NCBI GenBank assembly: GCA_029202845.1
Contig: CP119315.1
Span: 317,501 to 381,500 of the forward strand
Length of the DNA: 64,000 bases
DNA from: Candidatus Sphingomonas colombiensis
GTDB lineage: Bacteria; Pseudomonadota; Alphaproteobacteria; Sphingomonadales; Sphingomonadaceae
Direction: 5' to 3'
Positions within the stretch are counted from its first letter, which is position 1. Every line of letters begins with the position of its first letter. Both the position numbers and the translations under genes were made by a program. This document shows positions 32,652 to 41,581 of this stretch, one piece after another. Below the pieces are notes generated by a model that did not search any database, was not told the DNA's origin, and saw nothing but the letters and a program-made list of their open reading frames with translations.

Positions 32652-33109
32652 CTGAAATGCCGAAGGTAGAGGCGTTCACCGATGGCGCGTGCAAGGGCAA
32701 TCCCGGCCCCGGCGGGTGGGGCGTGGTGCTGCGCATGGGCGGGCACGAGAAGGAATTATCCGGTGGCGATCCGGCAACCACCAACAATCGCATGGAAATG
32801 ACCGCGGCGATCGAGGCGCTGAACGCGCTGACGCGCCCGTGCCAGGTGCGGCTCTGCACCGACAGCCGCTATGTCATGGACGGGCTGACCAAGTGGATTC
32901 GCGGCTGGCAGCGCAACGGCTGGCGCACCGCCGACAAGAAGCCGGTCAAGAATGCCGAGCTGTGGCAGGCCCTGCTCGCGGCGGCCAAGCCTCATCGCAT
33001 CGAATGGGAATGGGTGAAGGGTCACGCCGGCCACCCGGAAAACGAACGGGCCGACAAGCTGGCAAGCGACGCGGCCATCGACGCCGGGCGAGCCGGGCGC
33101 AAGGCCTGA
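32648..33109 (+). CDS. rnhA: Ribonuclease HI
   Basis: A 153-residue endonuclease that cleaves RNA in RNA-DNA hybrids. The DEDD active site is complete: Asp12 in TDGACKGNPGPGGWG, Glu50 in NNRMEMTAAIEAL, Asp72 in CTDSRYVMDGL, and the final Asp in KGHAGHPENERADKLA. The basic handle KWIRGWQRNGWRTADKKPVK is present. The end of the gene lies within a stable inverted repeat (33092-33120). Confidence 0.96.
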   Translation: MTEMPKVEAFTDGACKGNPGPGGWGVVLRMGGHEKELSGGDPATTNNRMEMTAAIEALNALTRPCQVRLCTDSRYVMDGLTKWIRGWQRNGWRTADKKPVKNAELWQALLAAAKPHRIEWEWVKGHAGHPENERADKLASDAAIDAGRAGRKA

Positions 33110-33120
33110 CTTCGCCCGGC
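33092..33120. terminator. Hairpin between convergent rnhA and the DUF1508 gene
   Basis: Perfect 8-base GC arms GCCGGGCG (33092-33099) and CGCCCGGC (33113-33120) with a 13-base loop that contains the rnhA stop codon. A second copy of GCCGGGCG sits directly upstream (33083-33090) and could compete for pairing. The site is where two convergent genes end, so it probably ends transcription in both directions, though there is no T-run on either side. Confidence 0.45.
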
Positions 33121-33130
33121 GGCGGCGCGC

Positions 33131-33307
33131 TTATTCCTCTTCGATCGTGGGGGCGTTCACCCCGTTCTTCTTGACCGATTCGATCGCGTTGATCGCGCTC
33201 GCCTTGTTCGTATAGCCTTCGGTCCAGAAGATCGTTTCGCTGTTGTACTTGAAGTACGCCACGAACTCGCCGGCCTTGTTCTTCTTGATCGTGAACTTGT
33301 GCGCCAT
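33131..33307 (-). CDS. DUF1508/YegP-family small protein
   Basis: A 58-residue protein that falls below common length cut-offs. The sequence begins MAHKFTIKKNKAGEFVAYFK and continues with YNSETIFWTEGYTNKASAIN and an acidic end. The layout (strand FTIKKNKAGEF, aromatic YFKYNSETIFWTEGY, then KASAINAIESVKKN) matches one DUF1508/YegP repeat. A GGGAG ribosome site precedes the ATG. YegP-type proteins are small, often abundant, and of unclear function; single-repeat forms are normal. It lies between rnhA (convergent) and an FAD oxidoreductase whose coding sequence ends upstream of it. Confidence 0.85.
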   Translation of the reverse strand: MAHKFTIKKNKAGEFVAYFKYNSETIFWTEGYTNKASAINAIESVKKNGVNAPTIEEE

Positions 33308-33330
33308 CGATAGTCTCCCTTCCTAATGGG

Positions 33331-34416
33331 TTAGGAGAACTTATCGACGAATCTCGCGGGCGTATAGCGGGCGATATCGATGCCCGGAGGCGGTGCATCG
33401 CCCAGCAGAAGCGCCGCCCCGATCAGCGCGGCGGCGGGGGCGGTCTGGATGCCGAAACCGCCCTGCCCCGCAAACCAGAAGAAGCCGGGCGCATCGGGCG
33501 CGAAACCATATACCGGCAGCCGATCCGGCGCGAAGCTGCGCAAACCCGCCCATTTCCGTTCGACCTGCTTCACGCACCAGTCGACCGCCTGCTCCATCCG
33601 GTCGATCGCGATCGCGACGTCGAGTTCCTCTGGCTGGACATCGCCGGGCTCGACCGGGGTTTCATCGTGTGGGGAAAGCCACAACCGGCCGCCGGCCTCG
33701 GGCTTGAAATAGAATGCGCCGCCGAGATCCGCGACAAGCGGCATCCCCATCGGCACCGCCGGATCGACGCGAAGTTGCGCCAGGGTGCGACGATAGGGCT
33801 GGATACCGATCGGCGCCGCGCCGGCCATCTGCGCCACCTTGTCCACCCATGCACCGGCCGCATTCACGAGCACCGCCGCTTCGTGAGGCCCATCGGTGGT
33901 CTCGATCCGCCAGCGACCGTTTTGCCGCGTTGCGCCAATCAGCCCGCAGCCAAGCGTCAGCGTCGCCCCCGCCCGTCGCGCCTTGGCCAATGCGTCGGCA
34001 TGGAGCGCCGCAACGTCGATATAGGCGCAGGTCGGCTCGGACACCCCGACAGTCCAACCCGGGCGCAGACCGGGGATATGCGCGGCGGGATCGACCCGCT
34101 CCAGCGCCACGCCGGAACCCGCGAACTCCGCCAGAAACGCATCGGCCAGCGCCGCGTCCTCCGGCCGGCCGATGTGCAACGATCCCAGCGGATCGAGGAA
34201 TCCGCCCGCTTGCAGGAACGGCCCCGATAGCGTGGTCAGCGGCTGAATCGCCGGGCCGCCATAGGTTTCGGACCAGAAAGCAGCCGAACGCCCGGTGGAA
34301 TGATAGCCCGCGACATCCTCCGCCTCGAGGATCAACACCCGTGCACGATCACCGATCGCCGCAGCAAGGGTGGCGCCGGCAATCCCGGCGCCGACAATCG
34401 CGATATCGTAGCTCAT
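33331..34416 (-). CDS. FAD-dependent oxidoreductase, glycine/D-amino-acid oxidase family
   Basis: A 361-residue DAO-family flavoenzyme. The FAD-binding fingerprint is DIAIVGAGIAGATLAAAIG at the N-terminus, with the ribose-binding Glu in LILEAEDVAGYHSTGRSAA; the C-terminal FAD contact is FFWFAGQGGFGIQTAPA. The middle carries a substrate-cap domain. Members oxidise amines or 2-hydroxy acids such as D-amino acids, sarcosine or 2-hydroxyglutarate; the STGRSAA motif does not settle which. It overlaps by four bases the start region of its own upstream neighbour, an alpha/beta hydrolase (34413), so the two are co-transcribed. Confidence 0.87.
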   Translation of the reverse strand: MSYDIAIVGAGIAGATLAAAIGDRARVLILEAEDVAGYHSTGRSAAFWSETYGGPAIQPLTTLSGPFLQAGGFLDPLGSLHIGRPEDAALADAFLAEFAGSGVALERVDPAAHIPGLRPGWTVGVSEPTCAYIDVAALHADALAKARRAGATLTLGCGLIGATRQNGRWRIETTDGPHEAAVLVNAAGAWVDKVAQMAGAAPIGIQPYRRTLAQLRVDPAVPMGMPLVADLGGAFYFKPEAGGRLWLSPHDETPVEPGDVQPEELDVAIAIDRMEQAVDWCVKQVERKWAGLRSFAPDRLPVYGFAPDAPGFFWFAGQGGFGIQTAPAAALIGAALLLGDAPPPGIDIARYTPARFVDKFS

Positions 34417-35345
34417 CGCGCGTGCGAATCGAGGAAACCGTCGATCGCCGCAAGCGCCCGATCGCGCACCGCATCCGCCTCGCGCAGGATTTCATGCGCC
34501 GATTCGGGGCCAAAATGCACCACCTCAGCCGCCGGCAAGTGCTCGGCGATGCGGAGCGCGGCGCGCGGATCAACCAGCGCATCGGCCTCCGCGACCAATA
34601 TCATGGTCGGCGTTTCGAGTTTTCCGAGTCGCGGATCGGCTTCAAGCGCCCGCGTGCCGGCAAAAGCCTGCGTCAGCCATGCCCAGCTCGGCGGCCCGAG
34701 CTGGATTTCCGGCTTCTGCGCATACCAGAAACCCTCGTCGTCATAACGCCCCGAATCATGCGTCAGCAGCTTCTGCCGATCGAGTCGCGCGCCGGGCCGC
34801 TCATGCCCCTTCCACGCCGCGCGCGCGGGGTTACCGAGCCGACACATCAGCCGCGCAACCTGCTCGCCGAGCCACGGACCGACGGGCGCGCGCAACCCCA
34901 GCATCGGCGCGACCAGCACCGCCGCGGCGGGGTCGACCGCGCGCTCCACCAGCGCCCGCAGCACGAGATAGCCGCCCATCGAATGCCCCATGATGACGCG
35001 CGGGCCCGGCGCATCCCACGCCTGCCAGAAGGCAGCGAGATCGGCGATCCATGGCGCAAAATCGCTGGCATGGCCCACATGCTGGTCAGGCGAGAGTCGC
35101 CCGGAGCCACCTTGCCCGCGCCAATCGAACGAGGCGACCGTCCAGCCGGCATCGTGCCAGTACCCGAATGTTTCCAGATACTTTTCGAACACGTCGCCGC
35201 GCCCGCCCTGGAACAGGATCGCGCCACGCGGGGTGCCCTCCGCGGGCCAGTCGAAGCGACGGATCGCCCAGCCGTCCGGCGCTGCCCAATATGAGATCGA
35301 CGCGCCGGCCGGAAGCGCGCGGCGGATGGGCGATACGATGGTCAT
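34413..35345 (-). CDS. Alpha/beta hydrolase, lysophospholipase/monoglyceride lipase-like
   Basis: A 310-residue serine hydrolase. The nucleophile elbow is VIMGHSMGGYLVLRAL near residue 120, and SFDWRGQGGSGR upstream matches the PldB/monoacylglycerol lipase group. The acid is probably in ILVAEADALVDPRAA and the base His in AAEVVHFGPESAHEIL. No signal peptide is visible, so it should be cytosolic and act on lysophospholipids or monoacylglycerols, by inference from the family. Its stop overlaps the start of the FAD oxidoreductase gene. Confidence 0.85.
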   Translation of the reverse strand: MTIVSPIRRALPAGASISYWAAPDGWAIRRFDWPAEGTPRGAILFQGGRGDVFEKYLETFGYWHDAGWTVASFDWRGQGGSGRLSPDQHVGHASDFAPWIADLAAFWQAWDAPGPRVIMGHSMGGYLVLRALVERAVDPAAAVLVAPMLGLRAPVGPWLGEQVARLMCRLGNPARAAWKGHERPGARLDRQKLLTHDSGRYDDEGFWYAQKPEIQLGPPSWAWLTQAFAGTRALEADPRLGKLETPTMILVAEADALVDPRAALRIAEHLPAAEVVHFGPESAHEILREADAVRDRALAAIDGFLDSHAR

Positions 35346-35393
35346 CGGGCATGGTTACGGTTTGGAAAGCCATTCCGTCTAGTGCGTGTCGGG

Positions 35394-35867
35394 ATGGAAT
35401 GGACCGTTCTTCTGTGGGGCCTGCCCGCGATACTCGTGCTCCTACTGCTGTCGGCGGGCGTCGAGGACGTGCGCACCCGCGAGATCGCCAATTGGAAGAC
35501 CGCCGCGATCGCGCTGCTCGCGCCGCTGTGGTGGCTTGCGATCGGCCTGCCGCCCTGGCCCGGAATGGCCGCGCAATTTGGCGTGGCGCTGGCGGTGTTC
35601 GCGCTGTTCTGCGTCGCGTTTCATTTCGGCCAGATGGGCGGTGGCGACGTGAAGCTGATCGGCGCGGTGGCGCTGTGGCTGCCGCTGACGCCGCTGGTGC
35701 AGATGCTGATCGTGATGTCGCTCGCTGGGGGCGTGCTGACGCTACTCATGCTGGCCGATCACCGCATCAGAAAAAGCCAACGAACTCTTGAGGTTCCATA
35801 CGGCGTGGCGATCGTCTTCGCCGCACTCGCGGTTCTTCACGAACCTCTTCTTAACCAGTTTGCGTAA
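35394..35867 (+). CDS. cpaA: Prepilin peptidase CpaA/TadV (A24 family)
   Basis: A 157-residue membrane aspartic peptidase that cleaves the leader from Flp-type prepilins. Both catalytic Asp positions are visible: Asp in GVEDVRTREIANW near residue 25 and the GxGD motif in MGGGDVKLIGAVAL. Four to five hydrophobic helices fill the rest. It lacks the N-methylation domain of PilD, as expected for CpaA. An earlier GTG (35382) would add four residues. It opens the Tad pilus cluster, 52 bases ahead of cpaB. Confidence 0.88.
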   Translation: MEWTVLLWGLPAILVLLLLSAGVEDVRTREIANWKTAAIALLAPLWWLAIGLPPWPGMAAQFGVALAVFALFCVAFHFGQMGGGDVKLIGAVALWLPLTPLVQMLIVMSLAGGVLTLLMLADHRIRKSQRTLEVPYGVAIVFAALAVLHEPLLNQFA

Positions 35868-35919
35868 TCATAGCCGGGAATACCTCGGACCGCCGAACGC
35901 TTGAAAGGCACGTTGAGTC

Positions 35920-36945
35920 ATGGATACTCGGAAGGTTGTATTGCTGGTCGGCGCGCTATTCGTCGCTGCCATCACCGCATTCTTCGCGCGAACGCTGATC
36001 GTGGGAAGCGCAGCGCCTCAGGCGAACGCAATGGCTGGTGCCCCCGCGATCGACGGGCCGAAAGTGCTGGTCGCCACACGCGCCATGCCGATCGGCACGA
36101 TCATCGATGCCGGCGCGGTAAAATTCCAGCCGTGGCCGAAGGAACTGGTCGAAGGGGCCTATTTCCAGGAAGGCGCGGGCTTCGACATGAAGAATGTCGT
36201 CGGCACGGTGGTGCGCAACGCGATCACCGCCGGTCAGCCGATCACGCAGGGCGCGCTGGTCAAGCCCGGCGATCGCGGCTTCCTTGCCGCCGCGCTTGGG
36301 CCGGGGATGCGCGCGGTGACCGTGCCCGTTTCGACCCAGTCGTCCGTCGCGGGCTTTATCTTTCCCGGCGACCGCATCGATCTCCTGCTGACCCAGACGG
36401 TCAACGGCGGCGGCGATGGGCCGCCCCTCAAGACCTCGGAAACGATCATGCGCAATCTGCGCGTGCTGGCGACCGATCAGCGCACGTCCGATGAAAAGGA
36501 CGAAAAGGGCAACACCGTCGTCCACACCTTCTCCACCGTGACGATCGAGGCCACGCCAAAGATCGCCGAGGAGATTGCGGTCGCGCAGACGGTCGGCTCG
36601 CTCTCGCTGTCGCTCCGCTCGATCGCCGACAATCAGGCCGAGCTGGAACAGGCGATCGCCTCCGGCACGGTGAAGCTGCCCATCAATGGTGATTCGAAGG
36701 CGGAAAAGGCGCTGATGGTGCAACTCGCCAGCCAGCCGCAGAACGGCAATTCGACCTTCTCGGTCGGCGCGGATGTCTCGCGCTATCAGCGCCGCACCGT
36801 GCCCGGCAAGGTGCAGGACAACAGCACGCCCGCCGATCCCAATGCAGCCGGGGCGTTTCCAGGGGGGGCGCTGGCTAACGGCCCCGTCGTGCGCATCGCG
36901 CGGGGCAACACTGTGACCGACGTTCCGGTCGGGGGGAAGAACTGA
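35920..36945 (+). CDS. cpaB: Flp pilus assembly protein CpaB/RcpC
   Basis: A 341-residue periplasmic protein with one N-terminal membrane anchor (VVLLVGALFVAAITAFFA). An SAF domain covers about residues 46-110 (VLVATRAMPIGTIIDAGAV) and is followed by a beta-rich RcpC domain with TVPVSTQSSVAGFIFPGDRI. CpaB is thought to contact the secretin and the peptidoglycan in Tad machines. cpaC follows after one base. Confidence 0.9.
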   Translation: MDTRKVVLLVGALFVAAITAFFARTLIVGSAAPQANAMAGAPAIDGPKVLVATRAMPIGTIIDAGAVKFQPWPKELVEGAYFQEGAGFDMKNVVGTVVRNAITAGQPITQGALVKPGDRGFLAAALGPGMRAVTVPVSTQSSVAGFIFPGDRIDLLLTQTVNGGGDGPPLKTSETIMRNLRVLATDQRTSDEKDEKGNTVVHTFSTVTIEATPKIAEEIAVAQTVGSLSLSLRSIADNQAELEQAIASGTVKLPINGDSKAEKALMVQLASQPQNGNSTFSVGADVSRYQRRTVPGKVQDNSTPADPNAAGAFPGGALANGPVVRIARGNTVTDVPVGGKN

Positions 36946-36946
36946 G

Positions 36947-38596
36947 ATGCGTATTCGCTCAACGCCGATCGGGGTGCCGCTCGCGGTCGCCCTAGCCTCC
37001 GCCGCGGTTGTCGTGACCCCGGCCGCGGCACCCGCACAGTCCGCGCCCGCCGCAGGCTCGCCGGTCGTCCAGCTTGCCACCAATCGCGGCCGGCTGATCA
37101 CGCTGACCCGCCCGATGAGCGACCTGTTCGTCGCCAATTCGGACATCGCCGACGTGCAGGTGCGATCGCCGACCCAGCTCTATATCTTCGGCAAGAAGGC
37201 TGGCGAGACGACCGTCTCCGCAACCTCGAAAAGCGGGCAGGTCGTCTATTCCACGACGGTTCGGGTCGGCAATAATTTCGACTCGATCGGCCAGATGCTG
37301 AAGCTCGCCATGCCCGAGGCCGCGATCACCGCGACGCCGATGAACGGCGTGGTGCTGCTGACCGGCACCGTGGCGCAGCCCGATGACGGCGCGGAGGCAG
37401 AGCGCCTCGTCACCGCATTCGTCGGCGATGGCACGAAGGTGATCAGCCGGTTGCGGACCGCTACGCCGCTTCAGGTGAATTTGCAGGTGCGGTTCGCCGA
37501 GGTCAGCCGCAGCTTCGTCAAGAACATCGGGTCGAACATTCTGACGCGCGATAACTCGGGCGGGTTCACTTTCGGCGTGGCATCCGGCCGCTCGCCGGGC
37601 ACGATCGGCAATATCGATACGTCGAGCTTGCCGAAGCTCGATGCTTCGTCGCTCTACAATCTTCCGGCGGGCTCGATCTCGCTGCCGTTCGATCCGCGGA
37701 CGGGGCACTTCGTCACCGGCGGCACGCAATATACATTCACGCAAAGCCCGACCGAGCGCACCACGCTCGGGTTCGCGGGCAAACTGCTCGGCCTCGATGT
37801 GCTTCAGGCACTCGATCTCGGCGAACGGATCGGCCAGGTGACGAGCCTCGCCAATCCGAACCTGACCGCGCTTTCGGGCGAGACCGGCACGTTCCTTGCC
37901 GGCGGCGAGATTCCGATCCCGATCGCACAGGGCCTCGGCGCGGTGTCGATCGAATATAAGCAATATGGCGTCAGCCTCGCCTACACGCCGACGGTGCTGG
38001 CCGACGGGCGGATCAGCCTGCGCGTTCGGCCGGAAGTTTCGCAGCTTTCATCCGATGGCGCGGTGACCTTCCAGGGCACCTCGATCCCCGCCATCACCAC
38101 GCGGCGCGCGGAAACGACGGTGGAGCTGGGCTCCGGCCAGAGCTTCATGATCGCCGGCCTGTTGCAGAATTCGCATAACAACTCGATCGACAAGACCCCC
38201 GGCGTCGGCGACCTGCCGATCCTCGGCGCACTGTTCCGTTCCAACGGGTTCCAGCGCAACGAGACCGAGCTGGTGATCGTCATCACCCCGTATCTGGTGA
38301 AGCCGGTCAACGCGAACGACATCGTGCTGCCGACCGACGGCTATAAGGCGCCGACCGATCTGGATCGTGTGCTGTTCGGCCAGCTTGGCGGCGGGACGAG
38401 CGGGGGCGCGCGACCCAAGCCGACGATGGAGGGCGGCGCGCCGGCGCAACCCTCTGTCGGCGCGGTGGCCCCGGTTGCCCCGATCCCGACCCCCGAACCG
38501 CGTCGCGACGACGCGGATCGCAAGGCCGCGACCAAGCCGAAGGACAAGGCAGCGCCCGCTGCCGCGACCCCGGCCCCCGGCTTCTCGTTCAATTGA
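36947..38596 (+). CDS. cpaC: Tad secretin CpaC/RcpA
   Basis: A 549-residue outer-membrane secretin subunit for the Flp pilus. It has a signal peptide, an N-terminal pilus-secretin domain (SDLFVANSDIADVQVRS, LYIFGKKAGETTV), a BON-like segment (GVVLLTGTVAQPDDGAEAER), and a C-terminal secretin core with LSGETGTFLAGGEIPIP, SLRVRPEVSQL and VPGVGDLPILGALF-type sequence ending in ELVIVITPYLVKPV. The last 90 residues are a Pro/Ala/Lys-rich tail beyond the usual secretin end, which is unusual and probably flexible. Confidence 0.92.
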   Translation: MRIRSTPIGVPLAVALASAAVVVTPAAAPAQSAPAAGSPVVQLATNRGRLITLTRPMSDLFVANSDIADVQVRSPTQLYIFGKKAGETTVSATSKSGQVVYSTTVRVGNNFDSIGQMLKLAMPEAAITATPMNGVVLLTGTVAQPDDGAEAERLVTAFVGDGTKVISRLRTATPLQVNLQVRFAEVSRSFVKNIGSNILTRDNSGGFTFGVASGRSPGTIGNIDTSSLPKLDASSLYNLPAGSISLPFDPRTGHFVTGGTQYTFTQSPTERTTLGFAGKLLGLDVLQALDLGERIGQVTSLANPNLTALSGETGTFLAGGEIPIPIAQGLGAVSIEYKQYGVSLAYTPTVLADGRISLRVRPEVSQLSSDGAVTFQGTSIPAITTRRAETTVELGSGQSFMIAGLLQNSHNNSIDKTPGVGDLPILGALFRSNGFQRNETELVIVITPYLVKPVNANDIVLPTDGYKAPTDLDRVLFGQLGGGTSGGARPKPTMEGGAPAQPSVGAVAPVAPIPTPEPRRDDADRKAATKPKDKAAPAAATPAPGFSFN

Positions 38597-38618
38597 CCCG
38601 CCAACCGAGGACATGATC

Positions 38619-39254
38619 ATGGTCAAGCGCACCCTGCTCCTCGCCGTTCTTCCCGCCGTGATGCTCGGCGGATGCAGCGGCACCAAGAACCGCGGGCTCG
38701 AATCCGTTCACCAGCCGGTCGTCAGCCGTACCGACTACAGTTTCGATGTCGGCACCGCCCCGAATGGGCTGGCGCCCGGCGAAGAACAGCTGCTCGCCGG
38801 CTGGATGAATTCGCTCCGCCTCACCTATGGCGACACTGTCGCGATCGACGATCCCGCCGGCGTCAGCCCGGCGGCCCGTGACGCAGTGACGCGTTCGGCG
38901 GCCCGCTTCGGCCTGCTCGTCGGGCAAAGTGCCGCCGTCACCGGCGCCCCGGTCGCCCCGGGCACGTTGCGGGTGGTGGTCAGCCGGGCGCGCGCCAGCG
39001 TTCCCAACTGCCCCGATTTCTCGCGCACGCGTCAGCCTGAATTCGAGAGCAACACCTCTTCAAATCAAGGGTGCGCGGTCAATTCGAACCTCGCCGCGAT
39101 GGTCGCCAATGCGCTCGATCTGGTGCGCGGGGAACCGGGCACGCAGGTTTATGACGCGGCGACCGGTACGCGCGCGATCACCGAATATCGCAAGGCGACA
39201 CCGACCGGGAACGGCGGCACGACGCTGAAAATTGAAAAAGCGGGGAGCAAGTAA
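38619..39254 (+). CDS. cpaD: Tad pilus lipoprotein CpaD
   Basis: A 211-residue lipoprotein: signal sequence with lipobox MLGGC (Cys near residue 16). The CpaD domain shows DYSFDVGTAPNGLAPGEEQL, a Gly/Ala-rich middle, VVVSRARASVPNCPDFSRTR and GCAVNSNLAAMVANALDLV, whose Cys pair is a family hallmark. CpaD is taken to help the secretin assemble in the outer membrane. The ATG at 38619 has a CGAGG site eight bases upstream; an ATG two codons earlier is too close to it. Confidence 0.88.
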   Translation: MVKRTLLLAVLPAVMLGGCSGTKNRGLESVHQPVVSRTDYSFDVGTAPNGLAPGEEQLLAGWMNSLRLTYGDTVAIDDPAGVSPAARDAVTRSAARFGLLVGQSAAVTGAPVAPGTLRVVVSRARASVPNCPDFSRTRQPEFESNTSSNQGCAVNSNLAAMVANALDLVRGEPGTQVYDAATGTRAITEYRKATPTGNGGTTLKIEKAGSK

Positions 39255-39255
39255 G

Positions 39256-40548
39256 ATGAACGCCCCATGGAAGCCCGCCGGCGTGGCGCATCGCGAGCCG
39301 TTCGTCGCCTTCGTGTGTGACGAAACGACGGCGGAAGCGATCCGCCCGGTCGCAACCGAAATGGGCTGGTCGACGGACAAGGTGAACAAGGGCGGCCTGC
39401 GTAACGCAGTCCAGACGCTCTCCGTCTCGGCAAGCCCCCAAATCCTGTTCGTCGATCTCGCCGAATCCGGCGATCCGCTCAGCGACATCAATTCGCTGGC
39501 GGAGGTCTGCGAGCCGGGAACGGTCGTGATCGCGGCGGGCCAGGTCAACGATGTGCGCCTGTATCGCGATCTCGTTGCGAGCGGCATTCAGGATTACCTG
39601 CTGAAACCGCTCAGCCCCGACGCACTGCGCGAGGCCTTTACCCACGCCCAGGCGGTGCTCAACACGCCGAAGGTCGTCGAAGGCGTCGTCGATCGGCCGC
39701 ATTATGCCGTGGCGGTGATCGGCACGCGTGGCGGCACCGGCGCATCGACCGTCGCGACGTCGCTCGCGTGGCTGATGAGCGAGAAAGAGCAGCGCACCAC
39801 CGCGATGCTTGATCTCGACGTGCATTTCGGCACCGGCGCGCTTGCGCTCGATCTGGAGCCGGGACGCGGCCTGACCGACGCGATCGAGAACCCTAGCCGC
39901 ATCGACGGTTTGTTCATCGAGCGCGCGATGATCCGCGCGTCGGACAAGCTTTCCGTCCTGTCGGCGGAGGCCCCGATCAACTCGCCGATCGTCACCGACG
40001 GCTCCGCCTTCTTCCAGTTGCAGGAAGAGATGCGCGCCGCCTTCGAGTGCACCGTGGTCGATCTGCCGCGCAACATGCTCGTGGCGCATCCGCATCTCGT
40101 CAGCGACATGCAGTGCGCGGTGATCGTGACCGAACTGACGCTGGCCGCCGCGCGCGATGCGATCCGCATCCTGTCATGGATAAAATCCAATGCGCCGCAC
40201 ATGTCCGCGGTGCTGGTCGCCAATCGCGTTCATCCGGGGCAGCAGCTCGAAATCTCGCGCAAGGATTTCGAAGGATCGATCGAGCGAAAGATCGATTTCG
40301 TCATCCCGTTCGACCAGAAGCTCGCCGCGCAGGCCGCCAAGCTGGGCAAGCCGATCGCCGAAGCCGGCAAGGGCTCCAAGACGGTCGCGCCTCTCGCGCA
40401 GCTCGCTAACCGCCTTTGTGCGGTCGGCGACGCGGACGGCGAAAAGGGTGACGCCGGCAAGGGTACGAAGGGCGGATCGCTGATCGACAAATTCACCGAT
40501 CTGAAATCCCTTCTGCCCAAGAAACAGGCCGGAACGAAAGCGAAGTGA
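39256..40548 (+). CDS. cpaE: Tad pilus assembly ATPase-like protein CpaE/TadZ
   Basis: A 430-residue protein with an N-terminal receiver-like domain (VAFVCDETTAEAIRPV, QILFVDLAESGDPLSD) and a C-terminal MinD/ParA-like ATPase domain. The deviant Walker A reads GTRGGTGASTVATSLAW, with Ala in place of the usual Lys, as common in TadZ/CpaE. CpaE localises the Tad machine to the pole and binds the motor ATPase. That motor, CpaF, should come next, but tadB follows after only 54 bases. Confidence 0.9.
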   Translation: MNAPWKPAGVAHREPFVAFVCDETTAEAIRPVATEMGWSTDKVNKGGLRNAVQTLSVSASPQILFVDLAESGDPLSDINSLAEVCEPGTVVIAAGQVNDVRLYRDLVASGIQDYLLKPLSPDALREAFTHAQAVLNTPKVVEGVVDRPHYAVAVIGTRGGTGASTVATSLAWLMSEKEQRTTAMLDLDVHFGTGALALDLEPGRGLTDAIENPSRIDGLFIERAMIRASDKLSVLSAEAPINSPIVTDGSAFFQLQEEMRAAFECTVVDLPRNMLVAHPHLVSDMQCAVIVTELTLAAARDAIRILSWIKSNAPHMSAVLVANRVHPGQQLEISRKDFEGSIERKIDFVIPFDQKLAAQAAKLGKPIAEAGKGSKTVAPLAQLANRLCAVGDADGEKGDAGKGTKGGSLIDKFTDLKSLLPKKQAGTKAK

Positions 40549-40602
40549 TCGTGGCGCGCGCTTTCCCGCGCGTGGCCGCCATCAAGGACGAGTGAGGGCG
40601 CG

Positions 40603-41577
40603 ATGCCGTTGATGCCGATTGCCATGCTTGCACTGGGGGCGCTGTGCGTGATCGGGATGATCGCGTTCGCGCTCGCCGGCCCCTCGGCGGCGCGAACCAG
40701 CGGGCGCCGGCTGAACGCGTTGCGCGAGCGTCATTCGACGTCGCCATCGCTGGCGGTCGAGGCGCAGATGCGCCGTATCACCGGCAAGAACGCCACCAAG
40801 GCGGATCAGGCGGCGATGCGCTTCCTGCCGAAGCCGGCCGAGCTGAAGAAGCGACTGCACCGTTCCGGCAAGGACTGGACGCTCGGCCAATATGGCATCG
40901 CGACGCTTGGCATCACGACCGTCATCGCGATGCTGCTCTCGTTCAAGGGGCTTCCGCTCCTGCTATCCCTGATCGTCGGGCTCGGCTTCGGCGCGGGGAT
41001 ACCGCATTATATCGTCGGCTTCTTCATCAAGCGTCGGCTCGGCCAATTCAACGCGAAGTTCCCGGATGCGATCGAATTGCTCGTGCGCGGCCTGCGTTCG
41101 GGCCTGCCGATCACCGAAACCATGTCCGTCGTCGCGAGCGAGGTGCCCGGCCCGGTCGGCGAGGAATTCCGGACGGTTTCGGACAAGATGAAGATCGGCC
41201 GTTCGATGGAAGTGGCGCTGCAGGAAACCGCGGACCGCATCAACACGCCCGAATTCCAGTTCTTCTGCATCACCATCGCGATCCAGCGCGAAACCGGCGG
41301 CAACCTTGCGGAAACCCTGCAGAATCTCGCAACGGTCCTGCGCCAGCGCGGCCAGATGAAGCTGAAGATCAAGGCGATGTCGTCGGAATCAAAGGCATCG
41401 GCCTATATCATCGGCGCACTGCCGTTCATCGTGTTCATCCTCATCTGGTTCATCAACGGCGCCTACATGCAGACCTTCTTCGTCGATCAGCGGCTGATGG
41501 TCGCCGGCGGCGGGGCAATGGTGTGGATGAGCATCGGCGCGTTCATCATGGCCAAGATGATCAACTTCGAGATCTGA
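40603..41577 (+). CDS. tadB: Tad inner-membrane platform protein TadB
   Basis: A 324-residue polytopic protein of the T2SSF family. An N-terminal helix, a cytosolic linker, a pair of helices (GIATLGITTVIAMLLSF and LLLSLIVGLGFGAGIPHYIV), then the GspF-type helical domain with FPDAIELLVRGLRSGLPITE and IQRETGGNLAETLQNLA, and two C-terminal helices. It forms the platform with TadC on which the CpaF motor acts. Confidence 0.9.
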   Translation: MPLMPIAMLALGALCVIGMIAFALAGPSAARTSGRRLNALRERHSTSPSLAVEAQMRRITGKNATKADQAAMRFLPKPAELKKRLHRSGKDWTLGQYGIATLGITTVIAMLLSFKGLPLLLSLIVGLGFGAGIPHYIVGFFIKRRLGQFNAKFPDAIELLVRGLRSGLPITETMSVVASEVPGPVGEEFRTVSDKMKIGRSMEVALQETADRINTPEFQFFCITIAIQRETGGNLAETLQNLATVLRQRGQMKLKIKAMSSESKASAYIIGALPFIVFILIWFINGAYMQTFFVDQRLMVAGGGAMVWMSIGAFIMAKMINFEI

Positions 41578-41581
41578 CGCG

